A stretch of 64,000 bases of DNA from CAYWYR01 sp964462685. GTDB lineage: Bacteria > Bacteroidota > Ignavibacteria > Kapaibacteriales > UBA2268. The translations under genes were made by a program, and so were the position numbers. The stretch covers positions 1 through 64,000 of the forward strand of contig CAYWYR010000002.1 of NCBI GenBank assembly GCA_964462685.1. Direction: 5' to 3'. The notes beneath the pieces were generated by a model that had not been told where the DNA came from, made no database searches, and saw only the letters and a program-made list of their open reading frames with translations. Numbering within the stretch: the stretch's first letter is position 1; the number at the start of each line of letters is the position of its first letter. Of the stretch, positions 55,827 through 64,000 are shown piece after piece.

Positions 55827-57875
55827 TTACTCGTTAGGTGTTATCACATAAATCTGAACAGTACGGGAAAGTTGCCTTCCTACCTGCAAATCATTATTAA
55901 CAATATTCGCCTCTTCCCCTACAGAATAAACTTCATATTCAGCTGACGCCTTTTTTGAAGAGATAAAGTCTTTCACGCTTTGTGCTCTTTGGCCAGCAAG
56001 TTTCTTATTGTAGTCAGCACTACCGATGTTATCGGTATAACCGTATATCTGAACAGTTGAGTTGAACTTGATTGCAGGTAAGACGTATTTCTCTATGATT
56101 TTCTTGTCGTAGTCGGAAACATTTGGGCTATCAAATTCAAAAACCACTAAGCTGTATTTGGAAATAGTCTTTCCAGCTTTCTCTTCAGACTGTTTTAATT
56201 GATATGATAAGTATTCAACAGGTATAGAACCTGAAGCCATTTTCTTCATCCCTTTGTTGTTTTCAACCATCAGATTATAATCAACAGGTGTATTTGTCTG
56301 TTGGATCTGGTTTGGCTGTATCGACCAGCTTATATCACCTAAATCACCCAGTCCGTTGATTTTTTTTAGTGTTTTGCCTGATTGTGATACTGTTAATTCC
56401 CATGAACTTATAGGATCGGTTGAATTAGCGTAAGGCTCAAACATTACAAGAGCAGGGGTAGCAACTACAGTACTCTCATCTTCGATAATGATAGGCTCGA
56501 GAATATTAGGGTTCTTGGTGTAGAATTCCGCTCTTCTGTTTTCAGCCATACCCTCTTCAACTCGTGATGTGGACGGGCTGTCAGGCAGATTCTGAGCGTC
56601 GGTATTCACTTTACCGGCAGGTACACCATAGTTAGATACAAGATAGGCTTTTGCGTAATCTGCTCTTTTTTGTGATAAAGATTTACCGCCTGGTTCTTTT
56701 CCGTCGTTCGTTCCAACGATTGTGATTTCAGAGTTAGGATATTTTTTCATCCTTGAACCGATAATATCAAGAGTGGATTTGTTTACAGTAAGTATATCAC
56801 TTGGCAGATTTTCCGGCACAAACTCACCGGTCTGTGATTTCGCATGCATAACCTGAGTATTGTCGTCGATAGTAGCAGCGTTCTGTTCAAAATATACATG
56901 CGGTACCAGTGGGAAAAGCTCAGCATACTGAACCTCTTCTACTTTTATGTTTTTAACAGGTTTCTTTACCCCGTTATCCATATAATTTACACCGTTGAAG
57001 CCGACTTCCATTTCTGAATCCGGAGCTACGACAATCTCCTCGTCATCTTCAAAACCGAAAGTAAGGGCTACGCTAAGTCTTAATTGATTGGCATTCCATG
57101 AATCGAAAGGGGAAAAAGTTTCCCCAGCAACCGTAACTTCATCAGAAGCTATTTCGGTGAAAGCTAATCTGTAGGACAGTTCAGGTGTCAAAAATATATT
57201 ATCAGATATTTCAATATTATACCCAACTCCAATACCTAAAGCAAATCTTAATTCTGGATCGGTAAACTCGTAGTTATTATCTACGACTCCATCATAATCA
57301 TCAAAGTTAGAAATGAAAGTACCAGCATTTCCATCAACGGTAATCGAAGAGTTATCAGCAAATTCATTCAAAACAGGTATTCCAATTTCAGGGCCTACAA
57401 GGAAATACAGATTATCAACGGGAAGTAGATTATATAGTTGAAGCATAGGAGATATCTCAAAATATCCTAAGCTCGCGTCAAATTCTCGTCTTACATTACT
57501 TGATGTATATCCGTTGTTAATAAACTCGTCACCATCAATAGATTCGCCGAAAATTATACCACCAATATCATTGTATCCTAATCTACCGCTAAGGGTAAGG
57601 TACTCGTTGAAAGGATAGTTTATAATAACCCCAGCGTTAAGCCCGAGGGCTAATTCGTTTTGGTCGACGTTAAATGTTTCTACAGTAGGTAAACCGGTGT
57701 TTAGATCTATAAAGTTAACTCCGCTCTGAAAATCTGGGCTATGCATATTGAAATTCGCACCGCCGTATATACCTATATTGAAGCCCGGGTATTCATAGGT
57801 AACGTTTTGTGCATCAGCTGATTGGTAACTTACCAAAGTAAACAAAGCTATTACGAGAGATATTGTTTTTTTCAT
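55827..57875 (-). CDS. Outer-membrane protein with two OmpA-like domains
   Basis: A 682-residue protein with a signal peptide (about 1-22) and an N-terminal outer-membrane beta-barrel (about 25-280; alternating patterns such as LTLSGRLGYNDIGGI, FLTPELSYRLAF). A first OmpA-like region (about 360-460) contains STLDIIGSRMKKYPNSEITIVGTND and ENRRAEF. A linker domain follows, then a second, better OmpA domain (about 580-682) with VQIYGYTDNIGSADYNKKLA and RAQSVKDFI. OmpA domains bind peptidoglycan; two per protein is less common. Upstream of dxs; divergent from the next OMP gene over a 79-base gap. Confidence 0.82.
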   Translation of the reverse strand: MKKTISLVIALFTLVSYQSADAQNVTYEYPGFNIGIYGGANFNMHSPDFQSGVNFIDLNTGLPTVETFNVDQNELALGLNAGVIINYPFNEYLTLSGRLGYNDIGGIIFGESIDGDEFINNGYTSSNVRREFDASLGYFEISPMLQLYNLLPVDNLYFLVGPEIGIPVLNEFADNSSITVDGNAGTFISNFDDYDGVVDNNYEFTDPELRFALGIGVGYNIEISDNIFLTPELSYRLAFTEIASDEVTVAGETFSPFDSWNANQLRLSVALTFGFEDDEEIVVAPDSEMEVGFNGVNYMDNGVKKPVKNIKVEEVQYAELFPLVPHVYFEQNAATIDDNTQVMHAKSQTGEFVPENLPSDILTVNKSTLDIIGSRMKKYPNSEITIVGTNDGKEPGGKSLSQKRADYAKAYLVSNYGVPAGKVNTDAQNLPDSPSTSRVEEGMAENRRAEFYTKNPNILEPIIIEDESTVVATPALVMFEPYANSTDPISSWELTVSQSGKTLKKINGLGDLGDISWSIQPNQIQQTNTPVDYNLMVENNKGMKKMASGSIPVEYLSYQLKQSEEKAGKTISKYSLVVFEFDSPNVSDYDKKIIEKYVLPAIKFNSTVQIYGYTDNIGSADYNKKLAGQRAQSVKDFISSKKASAEYEVYSVGEEANIVNNDLQVGRQLSRTVQIYVITPNE

Positions 57876-57954
57876 TGTGTACTCACAATATTTAGTGGAT
57901 TATCTTATCTTAGAAGCATAACGGAAGAACTATAAATTATTGTTTTTTAATTGA

Positions 57955-58641
57955 ATGAGATTCTTAATGAAAAAATTCGGCATAACGTCTATTCTATGTT
58001 TCTTTGCAACTATTTCCGCATATTCTGCTGGAGGGCTCGATCTGACTATCAAAGGCGGGCTGACAGTACCTAATGATGAGGTTGGTATGGTATATAATAC
58101 CAGCGAACCAACTCTAAGCGGAAATAATAATCAGGTAATCGCAAATTTAAGAGAATCAGAGGCAGGAGCGGGATATACTATAGGAGTGAAGCTTTCCACA
58201 GCATTTACTGATTTTTTAACAGGATATGCACATATCGGTGTGCACCAAACCGGCGAGGAAGAATTTCAGATATACCAAGGTATAGGAGATTCACAAACCG
58301 AACTTGGAACTATGACGGCGTCACAGTTTATAGTACCTATAGGTGCAGGTGCCGAGTTTCATTTTCTAGAATTCAATATTCTTGATCTGTATGCCACAGG
58401 ACAGCTAAACCTAAATTATCTGACAAGTGATGTGGAGATCGTGGCAAACCAGGTTGGTAATTTAGATGAAGACCCATCGGATATAAGGATGGGGTATGGT
58501 TTTGGGGTAGGTTCAAACTTTGATTTTAAGCTTATAGAGCTAAACGCGGAAATACTTTATCAAGCTTTGAATCCTATATTGGATGATGATGGTGAAGATA
58601 TGAAATCTTTAGTATCGCTTACTGTAGGGATCGTTTTTTGA
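57955..58641 (+). CDS. Outer-membrane beta-barrel protein
   Basis: A 228-residue protein with signal peptide (either from ATG 57955 or the second Met four codons later, MKKFGITSILCFFATISAYS). Mature sequence alternates aromatic/hydrophobic and polar residues, with Gly-rich turns (AGAGYTIGVKLSTAFTDFL, GAGAEFHFLEFNILDLYATG), and ends LVSLTVGIVF with a terminal Phe, typical of outer-membrane barrels recognised by BamA. Probably eight strands. It belongs to the broad OMP_b-brl group; no specific function. Confidence 0.75.
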   Translation: MRFLMKKFGITSILCFFATISAYSAGGLDLTIKGGLTVPNDEVGMVYNTSEPTLSGNNNQVIANLRESEAGAGYTIGVKLSTAFTDFLTGYAHIGVHQTGEEEFQIYQGIGDSQTELGTMTASQFIVPIGAGAEFHFLEFNILDLYATGQLNLNYLTSDVEIVANQVGNLDEDPSDIRMGYGFGVGSNFDFKLIELNAEILYQALNPILDDDGEDMKSLVSLTVGIVF

Positions 58642-58653
58642 GGGTGTTTTCCG

Positions 58654-58730
58654 TGTCACATTGAGCTTGTCGAAATGTAGGCACGTAGATACTGCTTTTT
58701 GTCTTATCCTTCGACAGGCTCAGCATGACA
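58654..58730. repeat. REP-like imperfect inverted repeat
   Basis: Left arm TGTCACATTGAGCTTGTCGA (from 58654) and right arm TTCGACAGGCTCAGCATGAC (to 58729) pair with few mismatches around a 30-base centre. The core (GAGCYTGTCGAA) is the same as in a repeat scattered in many bacterial genomes. It lies in the intergenic space after the OMP gene, where a REP/MITE-type element is expected. Only one copy is visible in the window. Confidence 0.65.
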
Positions 58731-58767
58731 AAGGGTGGCTGTGGTGACAAAAAAACTTTTTCAAGAA

Positions 58768-58804
58768 AATAAAAAGCCGCTTTAGAAATATCTAGAGCGG
58801 CTTT
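58768..58804 (-). terminator. Rho-independent terminator of lpd
   Basis: A 14-bp stem with one G-T mismatch (AAAGCCGCTTTAGA / TCTAGAGCGGCTTT) and a 4-base loop is followed in the minus direction by TTTTTATTTT. It may also stop transcripts from the OMP gene weakly. Confidence 0.88.
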
Positions 58805-58831
58805 ATAGTATCCATACTATTGATTAACTGT

Positions 58832-60232
58832 TTATATGTTCACAGCTTCATCGTAAGCTTCGGCTGAGGCTTCCATTATTGCTTCCGATAAAGTCGGGTG
58901 GGCGTGTATGGTTTTGAAAATGGTAGAGGCAGTGGCGTCAAGCGATCTGGCCAGTGCTATCTCCCCTATCATTTCTGTTACATCAGGGCCTATCATGTGG
59001 GCACCGATTACTTCCCCGTACTGCTCATCGAATATCATCTTAACAAAGCCTTGGGCTTTACCGATACCGTGTGCTTTTCCGTTAGCTGAGAACGGGAATT
59101 TTCCGACTTTTATCTTGTGACCAGCTTCAATTGCTTTCTCTTCAGTTAAACCTATTGAGGCAACTTGAGGTACGCAGTATGTACAGCCAGGAATGTTATT
59201 GTAGTCAATACCGTCGTTTCTATGGCCTGCGATAAGCTCTGCAAGCGCTACGCCTTCGGCTGAGGCTTTGTGAGCTAACCACGGGGCACCAGCTACATCA
59301 CCGATAGCGTAAATGCCATCTACATTTGTTTTCATGAACTCATCGATAACAATAGCGCCGCGATCGGTTTTTATACCCATCTTCTCTAGGCCGATATCTT
59401 CAAGGTTTGCCTGTACGCCGATAGCATTGATTGCTTTATCAGCCTTAAGTACCTCTTTCTTACCTTTTGATTCTACGGTTATCTCAACGCCACCATTAAC
59501 TGATTTTGCGGAAAGAACTTTGGCGCCGGTCTTCAGCTTGATACCTGACTTTTTGAAAGATCGAGCTAACTCTTTTGAAACGTCTTTATCTTCCACAGGC
59601 AGTATTCTATCAGCGTATTCCACAATAGTAACTTCAGTGCCGAATGAATTATAGAAATACCCAAACTCAATACCGATTGCACCTGCACCCATGATAATCA
59701 TAGATTTTGGAGCTTCTTTCTGAAGCATAGCTTCTTTAGAAGTAAGGATGTTCTCGCGATCAACTTCAATACCGTCCATCACTCTCGGCCTTGCGCCGGT
59801 AGCGATAACTATATGTTTTGCTTTGATAGTATCTGAAACGTTACCGTTTTCCCCCAATACCTCGACTTTTCCTTTATCAGCGATACGGCCGTGGCCTTGA
59901 ACATGCTGAACTTTGTATTTGCCGAAAAGATAATTAACACCTTTTGACATTTGGTTGGCCACGCCTCTGGAACGTTCTATAACTTTTCCGAAGTTGGTAT
60001 CAACGCCTTTAAGCTCGAATCCGTATTCCCCTGCATTGCCTAAGAAATGAGCGTATTCTGCTGACTTAAGTAAAGCTTTTGAAGGTATACAGCCCCAGTT
60101 AAGGCATACACCGCCAAGCTCAGCTTTTTCAACGCAAATCGTTTTGAAGCCTAACTGTGAAAATCTGATTGCGGCTACGTATCCGCCAGGCCCTGAGCCT
60201 ATTACTACCACATCTGTTTCGTGGTTAGCCAT
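58832..60232 (-). CDS. lpdA: Dihydrolipoyl dehydrogenase
   Basis: FAD-dependent E3 component of pyruvate and 2-oxoacid dehydrogenase and glycine cleavage complexes. The 466 residues carry the FAD motif VIGSGPGGYVAA, redox-active Cys43 and Cys48 in GGVCLNWGCIPSK, NAD motif IIMGAGAIGIEFGYF, the second FAD motif VDGIYAIGDVAG, and the C-terminal His-Glu of HAHPTLSEAI. No E1/E2 genes are next to it, so which complex it serves cannot be told; a single E3 may serve all. Confidence 0.96.
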   Translation of the reverse strand: MANHETDVVVIGSGPGGYVAAIRFSQLGFKTICVEKAELGGVCLNWGCIPSKALLKSAEYAHFLGNAGEYGFELKGVDTNFGKVIERSRGVANQMSKGVNYLFGKYKVQHVQGHGRIADKGKVEVLGENGNVSDTIKAKHIVIATGARPRVMDGIEVDRENILTSKEAMLQKEAPKSMIIMGAGAIGIEFGYFYNSFGTEVTIVEYADRILPVEDKDVSKELARSFKKSGIKLKTGAKVLSAKSVNGGVEITVESKGKKEVLKADKAINAIGVQANLEDIGLEKMGIKTDRGAIVIDEFMKTNVDGIYAIGDVAGAPWLAHKASAEGVALAELIAGHRNDGIDYNNIPGCTYCVPQVASIGLTEEKAIEAGHKIKVGKFPFSANGKAHGIGKAQGFVKMIFDEQYGEVIGAHMIGPDVTEMIGEIALARSLDATASTIFKTIHAHPTLSEAIMEASAEAYDEAVNI

Positions 60233-60285
60233 ATTTGCACCTAATAATTTTAGTTTTTGATAGTTTTAATAACCGTAAAAATACC

Positions 60286-61830
60286 TTATTTATGCCACAA
60301 ACGAAAGCGGGCTTTTAATGCTGTGTGCATAATAATCTTTGATTTCTGAAGTATCGACTTCAATAAACGGATAATATTTGTTGTAAATGTATTGATTCTT
60401 AAGGCCATCCATCTCTCGCAAAGCCTATATAGTCCGAAAGAGATAAAAGCCATATAGATTAAAGGAGTGAATATATCAACAGATACTAGAATCACCGACC
60501 AAACTGTGATATATGCAAGTATAGATATCTCAAGCAAGTGTATAAGATTTTCTCGCTTGGAGTATACGAATGATTGATTTTTGTATTTGGACTTTAGGGT
60601 TCGCACAAACGGGGATTTCATTCCTATCATAGCTTCTGTAAAGCCGAGCGTATTTTGGACTGACATACCAAAAAACAAAGAGACGAGGTGCAGATAATCT
60701 AAAAAAGGCTTTGCCCCTTTTGCTTTAGAAAGAAAAATATAAGCTGAGGCAACGGTAGCACCAAAAAAAATCAGCAGCGCATCTATATACTCACCGGCAA
60801 GAGATTCAATGTTATTATGTGAAGCAAAGATAACGATCGGGAACAGCACTATCAAAGCCAGGGTAACAGGATATACCGCCCCACCCCAAAGCATCTTTAT
60901 TACCCCCAGCTTTATTGAAAAACCTACTTTAGCAGTGTATTCTTTATGCTTAAGATTTTTGACGGCGACCTGTGCGGCACCTTTACACCAGCGGAACTGT
61001 TGCTTAGCGAATGATTCGTAGTTATCAGGTAGTAAACTCGTAACTGAATAGTCATTTATGTACTTCACCTTCCAACCATTTTTCTGGGTGCGCAAACTTA
61101 AGTCGAGATCTTCAGCAATAGTATCGCCATGCCAATTACCTGAATCAATAATAGCTGATTTACGCCATAAGCCTGCCGTACCATTGAAAGTGAGATAAAG
61201 ATCAGCTTGATATCTGCCCTGCTGTTCAGTTCCGAAATGATTATCCAGAAGTAGCCTTTGGGCAGACTGTAATGATGAACTATCAACAATATCTTCTATA
61301 AACCCCCATCTGGCTTGAACACATGCAATATTATCCTCCGTAAAGTATGATATCATCTCAGATAGGAAATTATCTTCCGGCATAAAATCCGCGTCAAGTA
61401 TTGCTATATATTTACCACTGGCACTTTCAAGTCCATTTCTCAGGGCGCCCGCCTTATAGCCTGATCTGTCGCTTCGCCGAATATATTCAATCTCTACTTT
61501 TGTATTTTTTGTGGAGGATAGGCACAAGGACTTATTGGATATCTGGCTCCCGTCGTCAGAATCATCTAAAACTTGAATCTGTAGTTTTTCTTTCGGGTAT
61601 GATTGATCGACAATGAGAGGCAACAGCCTTGAAAGAAGATCACCTTCATTATAGAGCGGCAGTTGAACAGTTATCTCAGGTAGCTCATGATCTTGAAATC
61701 GAATTTTTGCAGGAGTTTTACTATCCTTGCTTTTTATATGAAGATAGAAGTCGTACAGTACGAAGAGGCATACTATACACATTAGAAAAGCGTATAGGAG
61801 AAAAACAACATCAGAGGTTATGTTTACCAA
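60286..61830 (-). CDS. Family 2 processive-type glycosyltransferase
   Basis: A 514-residue membrane enzyme. One N-terminal helix (about 7-27), a GT-A domain with the D-D-x-D motifs (QVLDDSDDGSQ, AILDADFMP, TIAEDLDLSLR) and the QxxRW motif in KQQFRWCKGAA, then about four C-terminal helices. This is the plan of cellulose synthase-like/CslA mannan synthases, without a PilZ domain. It adds hexoses to an extracellular or lipid-linked glycan; sugar unknown. The start is TTG, overlapping the LptE-like gene by 7 bases; the first in-frame ATG would cut into the N-terminal helix. Confidence 0.85.
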   Translation of the reverse strand: MVNITSDVVFLLYAFLMCIVCLFVLYDFYLHIKSKDSKTPAKIRFQDHELPEITVQLPLYNEGDLLSRLLPLIVDQSYPKEKLQIQVLDDSDDGSQISNKSLCLSSTKNTKVEIEYIRRSDRSGYKAGALRNGLESASGKYIAILDADFMPEDNFLSEMISYFTEDNIACVQARWGFIEDIVDSSSLQSAQRLLLDNHFGTEQQGRYQADLYLTFNGTAGLWRKSAIIDSGNWHGDTIAEDLDLSLRTQKNGWKVKYINDYSVTSLLPDNYESFAKQQFRWCKGAAQVAVKNLKHKEYTAKVGFSIKLGVIKMLWGGAVYPVTLALIVLFPIVIFASHNNIESLAGEYIDALLIFFGATVASAYIFLSKAKGAKPFLDYLHLVSLFFGMSVQNTLGFTEAMIGMKSPFVRTLKSKYKNQSFVYSKRENLIHLLEISILAYITVWSVILVSVDIFTPLIYMAFISFGLYRLCERWMALRINTFTTNIIRLLKSILQKSKIIMHTALKARFRLWHK

Positions 61831-62318
61831 CCCGATACTACCGCCAGTCTTATATCATCACTTATCTGATCCAAAGCCCTGAGAACGGCTTCGTTCCTAT
61901 TGGCAATAGGATTTGATAGAGCATATATTTGTTCGTTGCTAAAGGATCTTTTGAAAATCTGATCTCTTTCAACCGCGTCGTAATATTCGGCGTTTGAAGT
62001 TACTACGATCTTTCTTTCTGTTTCGAGTTCTCCATCATTGAGGGCTATTGATTGATCCGCTATTCCTGAAATAGTAACAGTAAGCCTAGCATCGCCGTTG
62101 TTTTCTGTCACTGACAATGAACCGTCTGTAATAAACTTTTCCACCAGATAGTTCTGCATCTCCTCACGGAACAGAGGATTTCCGTATCCGCTATTATCCA
62201 CAACATTTAATATCTGTAATGAATTAAGATGTTCTGGAATAGAACCCCCATCAAAAGAATAACAGCCAGAGAATAGAGTTAAAAGCGCCGCGTAAATATA
62301 TATTCTTAAAATCCTCAT
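61824..62318 (-). CDS. LptE-like LPS-assembly lipoprotein
   Basis: A 164-residue lipoprotein with lipobox LFSGC (Cys19) after a short signal. The mature part has strand-helix-strand order with the GNPLFREEMQNYLVEKFITDG helix and a C-terminal helix, matching the LptE/RlpB family that plugs LptD in the outer membrane. It overlaps the MBL gene's stop by one base and the glycosyltransferase start by seven. In Bacteroidota LptE genes lie in various contexts. Supports a Gram-negative outer membrane with LPS. Confidence 0.8.
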   Translation of the reverse strand: MRILRIYIYAALLTLFSGCYSFDGGSIPEHLNSLQILNVVDNSGYGNPLFREEMQNYLVEKFITDGSLSVTENNGDARLTVTISGIADQSIALNDGELETERKIVVTSNAEYYDAVERDQIFKRSFSNEQIYALSNPIANRNEAVLRALDQISDDIRLAVVSGW

Positions 62319-63004
62319 CAGACTCCTATCGTAGTGCTTGGTGTTTCGCCTACAAATTGATTGTATTTCTTTTCATATCCAATAGTTGTCTCAGGCCCGT
62401 GCCCAGCAAGAACGGTGTATTCATCAGGCAAAGAAAAAAGATTTTTCCTGATGGAAGATAATAATGTTTCCATATCACCCCCATGCAGGTCTGTTCTGCC
62501 GATAGAGCCACGGAAAAGTGTATCACCGGCGATCACAATTTTATGCTCGTGGAAGACAAAACATATACTGCCCTCGGTATGGCCCGGTACATGTAGAAGA
62601 TCTATCTTAGTTTCGCCGAATACAACACTCCCGCTCTCCGGGAGATATTTATCAGGTCTGGTTACTGGAAATGTTATCGGTATAGGGAAACCGAGATATT
62701 TATTAGGCTCTAGAAGCCTGTATTCATCTAATTTGTTAACTGAAATCTCACAGTTGTACTTGTTTTTCAGCTCTAAGGCATCGCCAAAGTGATCCCAGTG
62801 AGAATGGGTCAGGTATATGTGGCTCAGATCGGATTTTTCTTCTTTCAAAACAGAGTTGATAAATGGAGCTGACTGTGGTGGGGCATCAAAAAGAATCGAC
62901 TCATTACTCTCTGTATCTATAAAAATGTATGTATTGGTGGCTACAGGGCCGGTTTCGGCATACATTATCCTATATCTTCCTAAATCTATTCTCTTTGCCT
63001 GCAT
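62318..63004 (-). CDS. MBL-fold metallo-hydrolase (glyoxalase II-like)
   Basis: A 228-residue cytoplasmic hydrolase with the metal-binding motif H-x-H-x-D-H in THSHWDHFGDA, then VPGHTEGSICFVF, GDTLFRGSIGRTDL and LAGHGPET, all metal ligands present. Closest in look to hydroxyacylglutathione hydrolase-like proteins (YcbL group) rather than true GloB, which has a C-terminal extension absent here. Substrate unknown, probably a thioester. ATG 63004 preferred over the adjoining TTG at 63007. It heads the three-gene operon with LptE and the glycosyltransferase. Confidence 0.88.
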   Translation of the reverse strand: MQAKRIDLGRYRIMYAETGPVATNTYIFIDTESNESILFDAPPQSAPFINSVLKEEKSDLSHIYLTHSHWDHFGDALELKNKYNCEISVNKLDEYRLLEPNKYLGFPIPITFPVTRPDKYLPESGSVVFGETKIDLLHVPGHTEGSICFVFHEHKIVIAGDTLFRGSIGRTDLHGGDMETLLSSIRKNLFSLPDEYTVLAGHGPETTIGYEKKYNQFVGETPSTTIGV

Positions 63005-63147
63005 CAATGATTCCGCTCGATTATGTTTAAGTTCCAGTACAAAAATACGTATTGTTAATTACTGTTGGTATGTAATCTATTATTTGCATCTACGTTTTAT
63101 TAAATGTATAATCATAACAGCCTATAAAAACAAGTATCAATACCGAT

Positions 63148-64000
63148 ATGAAAGCTCTGTTTTTCTTTATATTTACGATATGTTACTCTTTAAATTTGTC
63201 ATCAACCCCTCTGCACCCACACGATCACTGGCCTGATAAGAAAATAAGAGATACTGAGAAGCAAAATTTTGATCCTACGCTAAAGCCCTTTTATCACGGG
63301 GTGGCCAGCGGAGATCCCACTCAGAACTCTGTGATTTTATGGACGAGGGTTACGCCTGAAAACGCTGGCGAAGTAAATGTAACCTGGCATATATACAATG
63401 ACATCCTGCTTACCGATAAGATAAACTGGGGCACTTCCAGCACTGACGAAACAAAAGATTATACGGTTAAAATAAATGCTGAGGGTTTAGAACCAAATTC
63501 TACCTATTATTATGCATTTGAATATAACGGTGATTGGTCCTTGACGGGTAGAACCAGAACGCTTCCAGAGAATGCCGAAGAAATCAAATTAGCGGTAATA
63601 TCCTGTGTGAACTATCAATGGGGATATTTTAACGCCCTTGAAAGAATATCTGAAAGAAATGATCTGAACGCTGTAATCCACATGGGTGATTATTTTTATG
63701 AATATCCACCCGGGGATTTTTCTCACCCCGATATGCTAGATGAAAGACAACACGAACCTGTTAGCGAGACTTACAAATTAGCCGATTACAGAATCAGATT
63801 CTCTCAATACAGGCTGGATCCGATGCTTAGGAAACTGCACCAACAGCACCCGATGATAGCGGTATGGGATGACCATGAGTCCACCAATAACTCTTGGAGT
63901 ACAGGAGCTTCAAACCATTCACCGAGTGAAGGTTCTTGGAGTGAAAGAAAGGATAATTCTGCCAAAGCTTACGACGAATGGATGCCTATAGCAAACAATA
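63148..64000 (+). CDS. PhoD-family phosphatase/phosphodiesterase (5' part only)
   Basis: Starts with ATG 63148 and continues past the right edge; 284 codons are visible. A short hydrophobic N-terminus (about 1-19) looks like a Sec signal peptide, not a twin-arginine one. The N-terminal PhoD domain has FYHGVASGDPTQNSVILWTR and LEPNSTYYYAF. The metallophosphatase part begins LAVISC, then VIHMGDYFYEY and MIAVWDDHESTNNSW, carrying the metal-binding Asp, Asp and His. Members are secreted alkaline phosphatases or phosphodiesterases; here probably periplasmic. The 143-base gap upstream, diverging from the MBL gene, shows no clear signal. Confidence 0.9.
   Translation, partial: MKALFFFIFTICYSLNLSSTPLHPHDHWPDKKIRDTEKQNFDPTLKPFYHGVASGDPTQNSVILWTRVTPENAGEVNVTWHIYNDILLTDKINWGTSSTDETKDYTVKINAEGLEPNSTYYYAFEYNGDWSLTGRTRTLPENAEEIKLAVISCVNYQWGYFNALERISERNDLNAVIHMGDYFYEYPPGDFSHPDMLDERQHEPVSETYKLADYRIRFSQYRLDPMLRKLHQQHPMIAVWDDHESTNNSWSTGASNHSPSEGSWSERKDNSAKAYDEWMPIANN

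Overview
This 64 kb window is a densely coded bacterial chromosome segment of roughly 40 % GC by impression. It probably comes from the Bacteroidota/Balneolota/Rhodothermota part of the FCB group. The signs are: outer-membrane genes (LptE-like lipoprotein, TolC, two OMP barrels), a BatA-type VWA membrane protein, a free-standing LytR_C protein, scarce Shine-Dalgarno sequences, frequent TTG starts, and secreted proteins whose N-terminus carries the MTTAQRDAI / YWDG / W motif common in Bacteroidota surface proteins. Balneolota is an inference, not a proven placement. Nothing looks like a prophage, plasmid or insertion sequence, and no gene-free stretch exceeds 300 bases.

Layout. 1-547: 5' part of a response-regulator/kinase gene (minus). 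730-5034: dnaB, yqeY-like, mutS2 (plus). 5124-9661: Wzz-like chain-length protein, O-antigen ligase/polymerase and PBP2 (plus), i.e. envelope polymer and peptidoglycan synthesis. 9737-10247: a DJ-1/PfpI gene broken by one extra base. 10306-14118 (minus): LytR_C protein, ECF-type sigma factor, PhoR-like kinase and PhoB-like regulator. 14214-18905 (minus): gyrB, DUF721/DciA-like, recF, dnaN, the classical replication cluster without dnaA. 19001-23512 (plus): psd, pssA, purS, purQ, tatA, tatB, gatA, tightly packed. 23517-27831 (minus): J-domain-like protein, BatA/VWA protein, small secreted protein, RluB-type pseudouridine synthase. 27879-32472 (minus): TolC, HlyD and an ABC exporter with a degenerate nucleotide-binding domain. 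32598-39072: unknown protein, AlkA-type glycosylase, uvrB coupled to a Memo-family gene, purB.

39161-53505 (minus) is the remarkable part: five consecutive genes for secreted, highly repetitive, phage-tail-fibre-like proteins. The first encodes about 2229 residues with twelve copies of a TDGSG-x-LSW module, IDTLD-type linkers, two probable C1q-like jelly rolls and short collagen-like segments. The next three are paralogues of 634-644 residues with about fifteen YadA-head-like repeats and a C-terminal Peptidase_S74 (endosialidase chaperone) domain with an intact Ser-Asp-x-x-x-Lys motif. The fifth is a different beta-rich secreted protein. Upstream lie a plausible promoter and an 18-bp perfect palindrome. 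This is my best candidate for an undescribed system: a cell-encoded, self-maturing surface fibre.

53735-64000: tRNA-Lys, dxs, a double-OmpA-domain outer-membrane protein, a divergent OMP barrel, a REP-like inverted repeat, lpd, then an MBL hydrolase / LptE / glycosyltransferase operon, and the 5' part of a PhoD-type phosphatase. Housekeeping functions dominate, and the fibre operon sits between purB and tRNA-Lys.
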